This document shows positions 13,371-25,275 of a stretch of 64,000 nt of DNA, piece after piece. This stretch comes from Dermacentor variabilis. Lineage: Eukaryota > Arthropoda > Arachnida > Ixodida > Ixodidae. The translations under genes were made by a program, and so were the position numbers. Within the stretch, counting starts at the first letter, position 1. Every line of letters begins with the position of its first letter. The notes beneath the pieces were generated by a model that was not told the DNA's origin, did not search any database, and saw nothing but the letters and a program-made list of their open reading frames with translations. Where the stretch lies: the NCBI RefSeq assembly GCF_050947875.1, contig NC_134574.1:107404469-107468468 (forward strand), in the 5' to 3' direction.

Positions 13371-14549
13371 AGCCAAGGCCATTCATATCAGGAGCATCGA
13401 GAATGGGCTCATAAAATACGCTGGAATAGACTCCATTGACATTGAAGAACACAACGGATGATATACGTTTACACGGGATTTGATGCTGGGTGTACGTAAT
13501 GAGATCATCTGTCTATTAAACGTCTTGTCAAAAAATGTTGAAGGTTTGGCCTCAACCTATATATCATGAGCACGGAAAAAATACGGTATATATGAGCGTC
13601 GAGTAGACAGAGTTCCGTCATTTTTCATCGCCATTGCAAGGGCCGCGTTGAGACTATCACGTTGAGTCGGGTATTTGGGCAAAAGAATAAAGTGTGGGAA
13701 AGACAATTTCGGGTCGCGAGTCAGCGGCCAGATTTTGATATCGTACGAAGCGCTTGCCTTCAAATTACAAAAATAAAAAGCTGAAATGTTTCGTGATCAC
13801 CAAAGTGCACTTCGGACTTACTCCTTTATTTATTTGTTAATAGCTAGCAGTCACTTTTGTGTGTGCTGGCAGATGGCTTGTCAATACGTGCGATATGAAA
13901 CTATCATCTATATTACTTGCGTCATTGCGCCATTCTTGAGAAGCACACGCCGGCAACGAATACGCATGATCCAGAGTTAGAGTGGTCAAGGCTTCGGTCG
14001 GCAAATAAATCCCCCAAGAACACCACCCATCCTGTTTATTCTTCGCGTTTTGTGCCTGGCATTGGTGCCATCATTAGCGCCAATATCACGATTCCTGTGC
14101 TTCTTCCTGTCCGTTCCGGTATACCACTGCGAATGCAGAAAACTTGCTGTGGATTCGTCTTCCGACTTCATTAAGTGCGCCTTCACAAACTCCATGCGAC
14201 AGGCCCAGGATGCCCTTCCAACTATGGAACACTCGATCCATTGCCCGTATTACCGTTTCGTATAAGACTCCCTGCACGAAATATCTTTTTTCTATCTATT
14301 CGTAACCACGTATGTCATTAGGCCTAAAGACTTAATGGAATGGCACGCAAGGGCTTAGCTTATACTAATCGAAGCTGTACTTACTTAACCTTGCATCGTC
14401 AGTGCTGCTTGCCTGGTTTGTGAACTGCAATGAAAAATCTTGTCCGCCTTGATAGTCTTGCCGTGCACTTCCGGCCGCTGACTCTTTGATTGTGAATCAC
14501 TTGATGCACTCAGTATATTTGCACAGTATATTAAGCACAGTACAATAAG
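13371..14549. other. No gene recognised
   Basis: Short frames only; no recognisable motif. Confidence 0.4.
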
Positions 14550-14613
14550 CACAGTATATTTGACTGACGTTTCGGCTGGTGCGCCAGCTGAAACGTCAGT
14601 CAAGCATACTGTG
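14550..14613. repeat. 64 nt hairpin (30 bp imperfect stem, TGCG loop)
   Basis: CACAGTATATTTGACTGACG continues to TTTCGGCTGG, then loop TGCG, then the inverse CCAGCTGAAACGTCAGTC through CATACTGTG. Three mismatches in 30 pairs. CTGACGTTTCGGCTGG-type hairpins are, as I recall, frequent in tick repeats, possibly Penelope-like ends. I could not fit a hammerhead CUGAUGA core to it. Confidence 0.85.
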
Positions 14614-14679
14614 TGTATTGAACGTACGTCGTACACTTCTTCATTTTACTACCGGGGCCAGTGTGATTTCCTCACCCAG

Positions 14680-14682
<3 letters not shown>

Positions 14683-14749
<67 letters not shown>
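14683..14749. repeat. (TA)n microsatellite
   Basis: About 33 uninterrupted TA units. Confidence 0.97.
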
Positions 14750-14752
<3 letters not shown>

Positions 14753-15639
14753 CGCCGTAAAATTTTAATTGCCAGTTCAACGCCATGTCTGTCATCTTGC
14801 TCTCTTCGTCTTCGTCCCTTGCGCTGCCCGCTATACCACGAGACCAAAGGCAGCCTTCCAAAGTAAAAAACAAAAGTAAAGCTTATTGATACTTCTTTCG
14901 CTTCCGCTTCTGGTGTCGATTCACATTATTGTAGCACCCCCGCGGTGCTGTAGCACGTCCCCATGCTTTCCGCATACAGCGGGCAATACAGCGGGCTGTA
15001 CAGCCCCACAACCACCCACAGCCGAGCGTCTCAGCCCGAGCGGCACTGCTCTTCTTCCGCATTTGCTTCCTCCGGAGAAAACGCGGAAACAAAACACGAC
15101 TGGGCTCGCGGTGCCTCGCTACCGTGCCGCCGGCGATAAGTCGGCCCACTTCAGGCGCCGTGCATTTCCCGTCCGTACGTCGGTAGGCCCGCCCACCCGG
15201 CCGGCGGGGTCAACCGTCGTGGGGCCGGACGGCCGAGACGCCGTCGAGCCGACGCATTGGAGCAAGGTCAGTGACCCGACGATGTGGAGCGCGGTCCAAA
15301 AAACACGCCCGCTGGAGGTCGTCACGGCTGACGCGCCGAAGGTGCGCTCGTCTGTTTTTTTTTTTTTTTTCAGAGGACGCCTGGATGCATAGCGTATAGT
15401 TTAATTACGGTTGTGGAAGGGCGTCCCCGCCGAGACTCCCACATCAAAAGCAAGCGGGATGTTTAAACGCGTTTTTTTTTTTTCATTCGCGAAGAGAAAA
15501 GAAAAGAAACGAGAAAAGAAGGCTCGAGGTTGCGTGAGAGTACATGTCACTTCCTTTGCTTGGCAAGGAGTAGGTTTAGCTCTAATGGAAGACGCTATTG
15601 ATACAAAAAGATTACAGCCCGACTAGAGGATGCAGGAGG
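14750..15639. other. GC-rich, no gene recognised
   Basis: About 14920-15350 is GC- and CpG-rich and holds a long plus-strand open frame (14886-15392) rich in Pro, Arg, Ser and Thr. It lacks any recognisable domain and ends in a T-run read as Phe, so I do not call it a gene. A CpG-rich promoter is possible but no adjacent gene supports it. Confidence 0.4.
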
Positions 15640-15729
15640 AAATGATGGGACGTACCGCTGTCAAAAAAAAAAAGAAAAAAAGCGGGAATGTCCTGTGCTA
15701 CCGGGGCGTAGCGGTGCGACGAGAACGAG

Positions 15730-16200
15730 GAGTCAGATTCCTGATTAATAAGGATATAGCTGGTGACATAAAGAAATTTTATAGCATTAACGAGAGGGTG
15801 GCAAGTCTTGTTGTGACACTTAATAAGAGGTACAAATTCAGGCCTGTACACGGTCGTATAGGTCTACGCCCCTACATCCAGTCATGATAACCAGGAAGTC
15901 AAAAGCTTCTATGAAGACGTGGAATAGGCGATGGGTAAAGTCAAAACAAAATACACTGTACTGATGGGCGACTTCAATGCCAGGGTAGGCAAGAAGCAGG
16001 CTGGAGACAAGTCAGTGGGGGAATACGGCATAGGGTCTAGGAATAGCAGGGGAGTGTTATTAGTAGAGTTTGCAGAACGGAATAATATGCGGATAATGAA
16101 TACTTTCTTCCGCAAGCGCGATAGCCGAAAGTGAACGTGGAGAAGCCCGAATGGCGAGACTAGAAATGAAATAGACTTCATACTCTGCGCTAACCCAGGC
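15730..16200 (+). pseudogene. RTE endonuclease (EEP) domain, broken
   Basis: The exonuclease-endonuclease-phosphatase fold nicks target DNA to prime reverse transcription. The core motif is MGDFNARVG (catalytic D and N) at about 15963-15990. It is followed by YGIGSRNSRGVLLVEFAE, then the ETRNEIDFI block in another frame, just upstream of ILCANPG. Frame changes occur near 15840 and at the TGA near 16132. The final SDH-like motif is altered or missing where NHLKRVRTRIS begins. Confidence 0.8.
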
Positions 16201-16212
16201 ATCATACAAGAT

Positions 16213-18348
16213 GTGGACGTGCTCTGCAAGGTGCGCTGCAATCACCTTAAGAGGGTAAGAACTCGAATTAGCCTAGACTTGAGGAGGGAACGGAAGAAAC
16301 TAGTACATAAGAAGCTGATCAATGAGTTAGCGGTAAGAGGGAAAATAGAGGAATTCCAGATCAAGCTACAGAACAGGTATTCGGCTTTAACTCAGGGAGA
16401 GGTCCTTAGTGTTGAAGCAATGAACGACAATCTTGTGGGCATCATTAAGCAGTGTGCAATAGAAGTCGCTGGTAACTCCCTTAGACAGGATACCAGTAAG
16501 CTATCGCAGGAGACGAAAGATCTGATCAAGAAACGCCAATGTATAAAAGCCTTTAACCCTACAGCTAGAATAGAACTGGCAGAACTTTCGAAGTTAATCA
16601 ACAAGCGTAAGACAGCGGACATCAGGAACTATAATATGGATAGAATGGAACACGCTCTCTGGAACGGAGGAAGCCTAAAAGCAGTGAAGAAGAAACTAGG
16701 AATTGGCAAGAATCAGATGTATGTGTTAAGAGACAAAGCCGGCTATATCATTACTAATATGGATGAGATAGTTCAAGTGGCTGAGGAGTTCTATAGAGAT
16801 TTATACGGTACCAGTGGCACCGACGAAGATAATGGAAGAGGGAATAGTCTAGAGGAATTTGACATCCCACAACTAACGCCGCAAGAAGTAAAGAAAGCCT
16901 TAATTGGGAGCTATGTAAAGGGGGAAGTCAGCTGAAGAGGATTAGGTTACAGCAGATTTGTTGAAGGATGGTGGACAGATTGTTCTAGAAAAACTGGCCA
17001 CCCTGTATACGCAATGCCTCATGACCTCGAGCGTACCGAAATCTTGGCAGAACCCCAACATAATCTTAATCCATAAGAAAGGGGACGCCAAACACTTGAA
17101 AAATTATAGACCAATCAGCTAGTGTCCGTTGCTTACAAAGTATTTACTAAGGTAATCGCAAATAGAATCAGCAACACCTTAGACTTCTGTCAACCAAAGG
17201 ACCAGGCAGGATTTTGCAAAGGCTACTCAACAATAGACCATATTCGCACTATCAGTCAGGTGATAGAGAAATGTGCGGAATATAACCAACCCTTATATAT
17301 AGCGTTCATTGATTACAAGAAATCGTTTAATTCACTCGAAACTTCAGCAGTCATGCAGGCATTACGGAATCACGGTGTAGACGAGCCGTATGTAAATATA
17401 CTGAAAGATATCTATAACGGCTCCACAGCCACCGCAGTCCTCCATAAATAAAGCAACAAAATCCCAATAAAGAAGGTCGTCAGGCAGGGAGATACGATCT
17501 CTCTAATGCTATTCACAGCGCGTTTACAGGAGGTATTCAGAGACCTTGATTGGGAAGAATTGGGGATAAGAGTTAATGGAGAATACCTTAGTAACTTGCA
17601 AGTCACTGATGACATTGCCTTGCTTAGTAACTCAGGGGACCAATTGCAATGCATGCTCACTGACCTGGAGTGGCAAAGCAGAAGAATGGGTCTAAAAATT
17701 AATCTGCGGAAAAATAAAGTAATGTTTAACAGTCTTGGAAGAGAACAGCAATTTAGAATAGGTAGCGAGGCAAAGGGAGTACATCTACTTAGGGCAGGTA
17801 GTGACGGGGGATCCGGATCATGAGACGGAAATAATCAGAAGAATAAGAATGGGCTAGGGTGCGTTTGGCACGCATTCTCAGATCATGAACAGCAGGTTGT
17901 CATTATCCCTCAAGAGAAAAGTGAATAACAGCTGTGTTTTACCAGTACTTACGTACGGGGCAGAAACCTGGAGGCTTACGAAAAGGGTTCTACTTAAATT
18001 GAGGACGACGCAACGAGCTATGGAAAGAAGAAGGGTAGGTGTAACGTTAAGGGATAAGAAAAGAGCAGATTAGGTGAGGGAATAAACGCTAGTTAATGAC
18101 ACCTTAGTTGAAATCAAGAAAAAGAAATGGGGGCATGGGCAGGACATGTAATGAGGAGTGAAGATAACCGATGGTCATTAAGGGTTACGGACTTTATTCC
18201 AAAGGAATGGAAGCGTAGCAGGGGGAGGCAGAAAGTTAGGTGGGCGGATGAGATTAAGAAGTTTGCAGGGACAACATGGCCACAATCAGCACATGACCGG
18301 GCTAGTTGGAGAAGTATGGGAGAGGCCTTTGCTCTGCAGTGGGCGTAG
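16213..18348 (+). pseudogene. RTE reverse transcriptase, broken
   Basis: The longest piece (16213-16935, 240 residues) is the linker and finger region ending QLTPQEVKKALIGSY. After a frame change come ILIHKKGDAKHLKNYRPIS, VAYKVFTKVIANRISNTLDF, QAGFCKGYSTIDHIR and AFIDYKKSFNSLE, which are RT blocks 1-4. The catalytic FADD box has become VTDD (at about 17604-17615, with both aspartates kept). The thumb and C-terminus occupy 17885-18348. Stops or frameshifts lie near 16935, 17121, 17450, 17822 and 18073. It is transcribed, if at all, as a dead copy. Confidence 0.88.
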
Positions 18349-18499
18349 CCATGCTAATGATGATAACCGCTGTGTCCCGCGCCTTTGTAGTGTTATGTAT
18401 GGTTGCTCTAGAATTGTTTACAGTGGACATTTCTGCCAAAGCTTTTCTTAAACGAGTCTTGCGGCATACATCCACACTGTCAGCGAAGTTGCAGCTGTT

Positions 18500-19270
18500 C
18501 TCTGATTGCACTTCACTTCCTTCTGTATAGACTTCTTAGGACCCTTGCCGCCATTTAAAGGGTTCCACTATATGCTGGTCACTGTCGATTGCTTCCCTCG
18601 ATGGCCTGAGACGTCTTCATTGTGTAGAACATGGCGGCTGACACTGCCGCTTCAGCCATCGGTTCTTCAGGGATTGCTCATGTTGGCATTCCCTCCGAGA
18701 TTGTTAGACGGGGGCATCGCTTCGAGCCCTCGCTTTTGCTGAAGCTCACGAGCTAGACTTTAGAATCTGCCATATCAGTGTACCACTGCCTGTTATCCTC
18801 AAAGCAGCTGATTGGTTAGGGAGGTTCCACATCCCACCCAAGACTTTGCTCATGGCTGATGATGTTCACGACCGAAAGGTCCCTACTGTACCGTGGAGCG
18901 TCTAGGTTCCCGAGCTACTAAAGAAACTCTCTTCTGCTGTGCTACCCACGCCAGGCCCTCCTCGTGCCCACCTCTGCGTCCGCCAGGCGAATTTCTGCGT
19001 CCTTCACCATCGGACAATCGTATTCTCCAGCATTCGTGCAACGCCGACCGGGCCTCGACAACATGCAAGACCTTCTATATTCCGCACTCTCTGTGAATCT
19101 TTCCAGGTGCTCCTACCAGTGGACACTCCAATCGGCGTTCTCTACAGCCGCTATGCGCTGGGCCTCATGATTTCGCAACGAGAAGACAATCACGATACGT
19201 GTCGGCGGTAGTGACAACGCCGTGGTCCTTGACCGCCTCGAGCCCAGCTTTGTTGAAAGAGGCCTGTTTA
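18500..19270 (+). pseudogene. Ty3/gypsy integrase remnant
   Basis: The segment begins FTSFCIDFLGPLPP, followed by GFHYMLVTVDCFPRWPE, the standard opening of a Ty3/gypsy integrase core (DFxGPLP...Y.L...D.FTRWPE). A frameshifted STAYHPLSSKQ / FHIPPKTLLMADD stretch and a terminal TITIRVGGSDNAVVLDRLEP match the later core and the C-terminal end of the polyprotein. No LTR or reverse transcriptase is visible nearby, so it is an isolated fragment. It abuts the RTE tail, and one element probably inserted beside or into the other. Confidence 0.75.
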
Positions 19271-20449
19271 CATTTCACGAGAACATCTATGTATTGCCGT
19301 CCACCTAACGACTTCTTGATAAAAAGATCAATGCCTCCGCAGAACTTCACGCGAGCCACTGTTAAATGGCAAAACTGCATCCCTAAATGCAGAAGCTTTC
19401 TTGTGGAAACACTGAAGCGAAGTATCTCGGGAGCATCACTAACAAATGACCCTTTCTTTCTTTTTTTCTTAAGATGAGGTGACTTCACTGACCAACTGTT
19501 AGAGCAGACTGAACCTTGTTTTGAGAAAGGTTTGTGTTATTTCGGTCTCGTCTATAACAGAAGGCTCAGTCATTTCACAGAATTATAAACAGTACTCGAA
19601 TTGTCTATCCTATTTCGGTGCAGTTACTTCATCTGTACCCACACATAAACGCAGATATAATTTAAAAAAGATAGGTAGGTTTTAGCTTTTCTAAAAATTC
19701 GGCAGACACACTTAAGACTGCTTACGTGTGCCAACGCGAAAGCATCATAGTCGTTTTGGTTAAATGTCCGGTTTTTTCTGCTCGTTCCTTGTCCGCGCAA
19801 GCTCTCACCGGCGCTTACGCTGCATCTTGGTAAGGCCAAAGGAAAACGTGCCAAGCGTCTCAACACGCTCACTTGCCCGCGAGGAGTTCCGAACTCGAAG
19901 TTCAGACAAATGCCTACCCACATCTGAGGCTGTGGCAGGCCATCTAGCCTACGGCCTAACCCCGCCACTGCCCGTGATGCGGGAGGAAGCTAACTCCCGT
20001 CCACGTAACGTGGGAATGCACGAGCAGGTCCCCAAAATTCAATTCCCGTCCTGTTGCGATCCAAAATCACAAATAGGCAGCAGTGGGAGACAATCCTCGC
20101 CGGCACGGACCTGGAGAACCCGAGGGGTCTCTTGACCAGGCCCGGCGAGTAGCTCTGGCCAATGGAGTCTCGGAATAGGGACCCACCCTCCCGCTCCCAA
20201 CACCCCTTTCCTTTTCATTGGATAACATGTTCCCTCTCATAACTCGAAGGACTGTCCAGCGGCATTCAATGGGACATAAATGCTTTCTTTGTTTTATACT
20301 CTATCCACTCATGACATGGCGCCACCTCCTACGCTGTTACGTGCCCAGCGACGCACGCACTAGGGCACATGTTTAGCCAACCAGATGGCCGTGACGTGAC
20401 GTGTACAATCACGCACACACTATGCACATATCTAGTCAACCTGAACCGC
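19271..20449. other. No gene recognised
   Basis: Contains a minus-strand open frame (19165-19488) with Lys/Gly-rich sequence and no recognisable family; it overlaps the gypsy remnant. I see no RNA gene. Confidence 0.4.
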
Positions 20450-20735
20450 GGAGCCGCTGTGGCGTCGGGGAAGCGTGCTCTTCTCGCGTTCCGAAGGTCC
20501 GGGCTCGATTCCCACGAAAACCAATGTTTACCATAGTTTTCTTTGCGAAGGCATTAATTTACTTTGTTTACGGGAACCTCACTGAGAAATTTGGCATCAA
20601 TACGAGTATTTTTCGATGTGGCTTTACTGTTTGCCATCGGCCATTACGGTACCATTATTCGGTCACGACGCCGACTACAACGCCGGATTTTGGCGTATTG
20701 GGGCACATGATGCTTTCGCATTAAAATATTTGCAG
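20450..20735 (+). mobile_element. tRNA-derived SINE, second family
   Basis: A tRNA-like head (GCCGCTGTGGCGTCGGGGAA ... GGTCCGGGCTCGATTCCCAC, with a good B-box) is followed by a non-tRNA body ending near GATGCTTTCGCATTAAAATAT. The body differs from the Ruka-like copies. A similar GCATTAAAATATTTG end occurs at 7918-7932, suggesting the same or a related family. Confidence 0.6.
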
Positions 20736-22682
20736 TAGACGAGTTCCATTAAACGTACGGACGACATCACTACTGAGGTGTGTGCAGTGGTGCGAAGCAC
20801 ATGCGTGAAAGCGCGATTCTACTCCGTTTTTGTCATTATCTACGGCTCGTTTCCTCTTCCGCAACTCACGTAGCCGGTCGAGCGCGTGGCTTTAAGTAGT
20901 AAATTTAATCATCAGAGATGCCAATAATCTGTTTCTCATCAGACTTTCTCTCTGTTTTCGGCACGCGTCGTCTGCTATTACTTCGCGCTCGCGTCGTCTG
21001 GAATGGGGCCACTTGCTATATCTTCTGCTCGGGGATATTTTGCGTGCCGCCGTCTGATTCGTTAGCGTGCTGCACGCGGCGTTTCTTATGCGTCTCCTGC
21101 CACGGCCGGCAAAGCTAATCGTGGATACGTGTTCTTGTCGCTTCCTCGTGGTTGCTTCCCGTGATGACGTCGGTGTTCGTCCTTGATGATGCTATTGAGC
21201 TTCTTCGCTGCAGTCATACGTCGGTATATTTTCACCGCGGCTTGCGTTAAAAACCTGTGCAGCTGCAGAAACGTGTGCGTTCTGTTTAGGACGTTCGCGA
21301 CGAGCACGTATACTAAACTTGGAGCTCACTCACGGCCTTTGGGCGTTGCGTGTTTCAAGAGTTCGCCTATTCTAGCACTGCTGCTAGTTGTTGCGAGTTG
21401 GGGCCGGGCGTCACTCCAAGGTTTCACTGGCCCACGGTGTCGTAGCGTCTTAAAAAGGGCAGCTGTACTATACGCCGCCTAGCTGTCTCATGAAGGGCTA
21501 CCGAGCCCTCACCGTTTTCCGTCTCCGAATGTCGAGTGTGGCTTGCCGATGAGGAGTGAGAGGTCGGGAGGCGAAAAGAAAAGGGGGGGGGGGGAGGGAT
21601 TATTTTGCGGAGTTATAGGATTTCAAGAACGCGCAAGGAGCACGCTCGACTGCCATCGATATATCTTCAAGCATTGTCGTTACCTAGGTTTCTAGAGCTG
21701 GGTTCACGATGGACCCCAAAGTGTGGCCAATCAAATGGTCCAAAGTCGTCGTAGGGCTCCGCCGATATTCCCTGTTCGCTTTTGTCGCATACCTGCCTTC
21801 GAGCGAGAAAAGTCGGCAGCTTGAAACAAGCGTGCCGTCCGAGCTCACAAGATGCGGAGAGAACGCAATCGGGAAGCAGGACTCGTCTCAGCGGGCGAGG
21901 CGGTGTAAGGGCAATGCCGCGACGGGGTCCTCCCTCAGAATTTTTGACGTCCTTTGAATAGTTGAAATAGAGCGCTCTTCCGCCGCACAAGGCGCTGGTC
22001 GCTCAGTATACTCGCAGTCGCCCTGAAACAAATATAGAAGCTAAGTGCAAATGCAAAAGTGGAGACATCAGTTGACCAACAGGTGTCCAACAAGGGTTGC
22101 CTCAGGGTGACGCAGACGATTCGTCGTGTGGAAATGTTGGCTCTAGGCCGAAGCCTCTCTTGTTCGGCCACTGTAGCTCAGTTGGGGAATGAATACCTCT
22201 TTCAAGTCATTAATGTTTTGGTGGAGCTTCCTAGAGGCTATGGTGGAAAACGCAAAAATCATCCCGAAGCCGTGATCTCCTGCAGGCCAGGATTCGCTAA
22301 GTAATCTGCACATGTTGAATGGCATGTCAAGAAGTGGTTCGCTGAAAACTTTTGACATCGGCACACGCCCTCAGACGCCATTCTCAACATGGCAGAAATG
22401 TTGCTAGGTTGCTCCAGCGTCAAATGTAAACAGGCGGGCCCGTTGTATGGGCTGTCGAAAAGCGCACGTGTAGTTAACCCAACATTATTTTGGCTCCTTG
22501 TCGGGATTTCGGGCGTTTCACGCGTAAGTACTCTATCGTCCACATATTGGAATAATGGTGTTTTTTTTATACAGAGGGAGAAAATTCAAGGCCATTTCGC
22601 CCTGCGAAGGTGGATAACCAGCAGAGCTGTAACATCATGGTAAGAAAACTTGTTGTAAAGACTTCATGAGCATCACTCATTG
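20736..22682. other. No gene recognised
   Basis: Nearly 2 kb of moderate GC sequence with short frames and a G-run at about 21583-21593. No domain, tRNA or repeat family identified. Confidence 0.4.
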
Positions 22683-24110
22683 TCACTTAATAACGACGGT
22701 GACAATAGCTTTGTGGTCGCTATGATATACAGGTTGTCCCACATAACTTCAGCCAATGTTTTAAAAATGAAAGGCACTCCGGACGCGAGTACAACCGAAT
22801 GCATAATGTTGGCACGGGGCTACGGTTACTCGGGGTATTCCTTATTTTCCCCTTAACTAACGTATTGGTTATGTTCAATTATTCAACTTTTTAAGTATTG
22901 GCTGCAGACCCCAAGTGTGATATGCGAAGTTGTAGAGCGCCTTGAGAAACCTCTCAATAAATTGTTTCCAACACGATATATCTCCCGCGGTCCTTTCTTT
23001 CCGCGTTCTAAAGAAATTCCGCGAAATATGAAAAATACCACGTGGCGGGGCGATCGCGCATTGTTATTGTGCTGCTCTCAACAAGGTCGTCTGCAGAGAG
23101 ACTGGCTCGCAGCACGCATTTGCACCGTCATGCGATAAGAGCCGCATGCCCAGATACCTACAACAGGCATAACGGCCTGTCTCGGGTCAATCTCGCTGCA
23201 GCCGACCTTGTTCATCCATCTGGCCCTTGAACAGCAGACACTTGAACAGTGAACCCTTGAACCCTTCACACCCTTGAACAGCAAACAGCGCACTGCTATT
23301 GTGCGCAATAACAGTGCGCTGTTTGCTGTTCAAGGGTGTGAAGGGTTCAAGGGTTCACTGTTCAAGGGCCAGATGGATGAACAAGGTCGGCTGCAGCGAG
23401 ATTGACCCGAGACAGGCCGTTATGCCTGTTGTAGGTATCTGGGCATGCGGCTCTTATCGCATGACGGTGCAAATGCGTGCTGCGAGCCAGTCTCTCTGCA
23501 GACGACCTTGTTGAGAGCAGCACAATAACAATGCGCGATCGCCCCGCCACGTGGTATTTTTTCATATTTCGCGGAATTTCTTTAGAACGCGAAAAAAAAA
23601 AGAAAGACTGCGTGAGATATATCGTGTTGGAAACAATTTATTGACAGGTTTCTCAAGGTGCTCTACAAATTTGAGTATCACACTTCGAGTCTGCAGCCAA
23701 TACTTAAAAATTTGATTTAAACATAACCAATTCCTTAGTTAAGAGGAAAATGAAAAATAGCCTGAGTAACTCTAGCCCAGTGCCAACATTATGCATTCGG
23801 TTCTACTCGCGTTCGGAGTGCCTTTCATATTTAAAACTTTGGCTCAAGTTATGTGGGGCAACCTGTATATGGATCGGCACACTCGCAGGTGCAAACACAT
23901 TCTTTGATAACGTCAAATCGATGCACACACACCGCTGGGAGGTCAATTGGGTCGCATGGGTGTGGCATCGCAGAAGATATGTCTGCAACACGAAACGCGT
24001 AAACCACTTCCTTTTCGGTCCCGACAAATCCACATTGAAATCAGCGACAACGACCACAGGGGTAGTGTCATCTCAAATAACCCACGCAAATTGAGTAGCC
24101 ATGAACCTTC
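22683..24110 (-). pseudogene. Helentron-type endonuclease fragment, split by an insertion
   Basis: The minus-strand frame at 23866-24061 reads TTPVVVVADFNVDLSGPKRK then CIDLTLSKNVFAPASVPIHI, an exonuclease-endonuclease-phosphatase domain with the DFN motif. The same frame resumes beyond the palindromic element at 22729 with YHSDHKAIVTVVIK and a stop at 22683. The SDH motif is the expected end of this nuclease. Such a domain placed at a C-terminus, with these motifs, is known from Helentron (Helitron2) rolling-circle transposons. No helicase or Rep domain is visible nearby. A stop near 24080 and truncation show it is dead apart from the insertion. Confidence 0.75.
22730..23865. mobile_element. 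1.14 kb palindromic foldback element
   Basis: The left arm (22730-23301) is the inverse of the right arm (23306-23865) around a four-base TGCG loop. Termini are CAGGTTGTCCCACATAACTT on the left and the inverse of CAGGTTGCCCCACATAACTT on the right. It is flanked by TA on each side. The inner 350 bases of the arms are nearly identical, whereas the outer 200 bases carry more substitutions and indels. No convincing protein is encoded; mirrored ORFs on both strands are a by-product of the palindrome. It is a non-autonomous DNA element of MITE/foldback type, possibly mobilised by a TA-targeting transposase. Confidence 0.93.
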
Positions 24111-25155
24111 CGGGGCTACGAGCCATTGCATATTTTGCTTGCTTAAGCGGGGGGGGGGGGGGGGTGTTAATTGTTCTCCAAGGACAATTAAACGACATTA
24201 AGCTTTGTAATTTGCTTCCTTTATGAAATGCGCTTTCCCCGGTATTCTCAAAGCAGTAGACTAACCAGGACCCGGAACTCGGACCCTTTCTTGCTCCAAC
24301 TGGAAGCGAATTTGCAAGCGAGGATTGTGCAGCTGGCCCCAGACAGCCCGCGCCGCTCTCCCTCGCCCTCATAACCTTCGCGGAAGTCGATGCTCTCGCG
24401 CTGCCCGTGTCACGTGGCGCGCTATCGAGGTCGGCGCTCACAAAACGCGAGTTCTATTCTGCCGGCGAGTTCCCCCCCCCCCCCCGCCCCTGCTCCCCCA
24501 GCGGTATCGTTACCCTTCCCGAGGCTGGCACGTCCGTTCTATTCCAGTCTCATTTTCATCCTCCTCTCGGTTTGCCACGCGACGCTGTTGTGACGGCTGG
24601 CTGGTACGTGAACGAAAGGGAGAGGACAGCCAGTTAGTTGTTTGCAGCGGATATTTATGCTCCCGTGTCCGCCTATACATATGCTGGTGAGCACAGAAGC
24701 ATCGCAGGGCACTATTCTAAGCAGAGTTCTGGGACAGAAATAGCTGCATTGGTTCTCACGAGCAGCGGGTCGTTATCTGGACAGCATTGTGGCAGCCAGC
24801 ACCTCCACGACAATCTGAGCTTTGTGATACTCGAAAAACAAGAAACAGTTTTATTCATTTGCGGCATACTTGCATAACATCTAAGATAAGTGCGCTTATT
24901 ATTACGAAGCTGCCTGGATAAATATTTTGTAATTCGCAGACATCCGCGCCTCACCTCGATTGTTGAGTGTCGAGGCAAAACCTTGGTTGAGCAATGTTTA
25001 GTAAAGCTGACCGATTGAGATCAGTTTACGTGGGTAGGTATTAAAGCGAGTTTGACGATTATAAGTAAACAGACTCTTGACATTCTGCTGTTGGGACGCG
25101 CTGGAAGCACTGCTTGTTTGTGTGTCTGCTTGCCTACCCGTCCTGACTTTCCTGT

Positions 25156-25156
<1 letters not shown>
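24111..25156. other. No gene recognised
   Basis: G-run at 24149-24165 and C-run at 24473-24486. The 24325-24690 frame is Pro/Arg-rich through homopolymers and is not called. Confidence 0.4.
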
Positions 25157-25225
<69 letters not shown>

Positions 25226-25275
25226 GTCTGTCTGTCTGTCTGTCTGTCGTCTGTCTGTCTGTCTGTCTGTCTGTC
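25157..25275. repeat. (CTGT)n microsatellite
   Basis: About 28 copies of CTGT with single-base slips (TCGTC at 25224 and 25247), fading into a further 340 bases rich in GTCTGTCATGT units to about 25615. The encoded Cys/Leu/Ser/Val ORFs are artefacts. An interruption near 25425-25460 (CGACAGGCACAAGAAAGACG) resembles the Penelope-like ends found at 42817 and 30450. Confidence 0.95.

Larger units (their letters stand above)
15640..18356 (+). mobile_element. RTE-clade LINE, degraded
   Basis: A non-LTR retrotransposon encoding an apurinic-type endonuclease and a reverse transcriptase in one ORF. Visible parts are the N-terminal nuclease region (RFLINKDIAGDIKKFYSIN), the nuclease motif LMGDFNARVGKKQAG, the post-nuclease region, the RT palm, and a C-terminal stretch (HVMRSEDNRWSLRV, RASWRSMGEAFALQWA). 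The order, and the 3' end in a short ATGATG-type tail without poly-A, are characteristic of RTE/BovB-like elements. At least seven frameshifts or stops are needed to read it, so it is inactive. The endonuclease start is missing, indicating 5' truncation near 15640. Confidence 0.9.

Noticed and set aside
14886..15392. 168-residue plus-strand gene
   Set aside because: Low-complexity composition, no domain, ends in a T-run read as Phe residues.
23078..23514. Mirror-image ORFs with the same protein on both strands
   Set aside because: They arise because the two arms of the palindrome are inverse copies; no recognisable domain.
25157..25275. CRISPR-like array
   Set aside because: Four-base repeats without spacers; it is a microsatellite in a eukaryotic genome.
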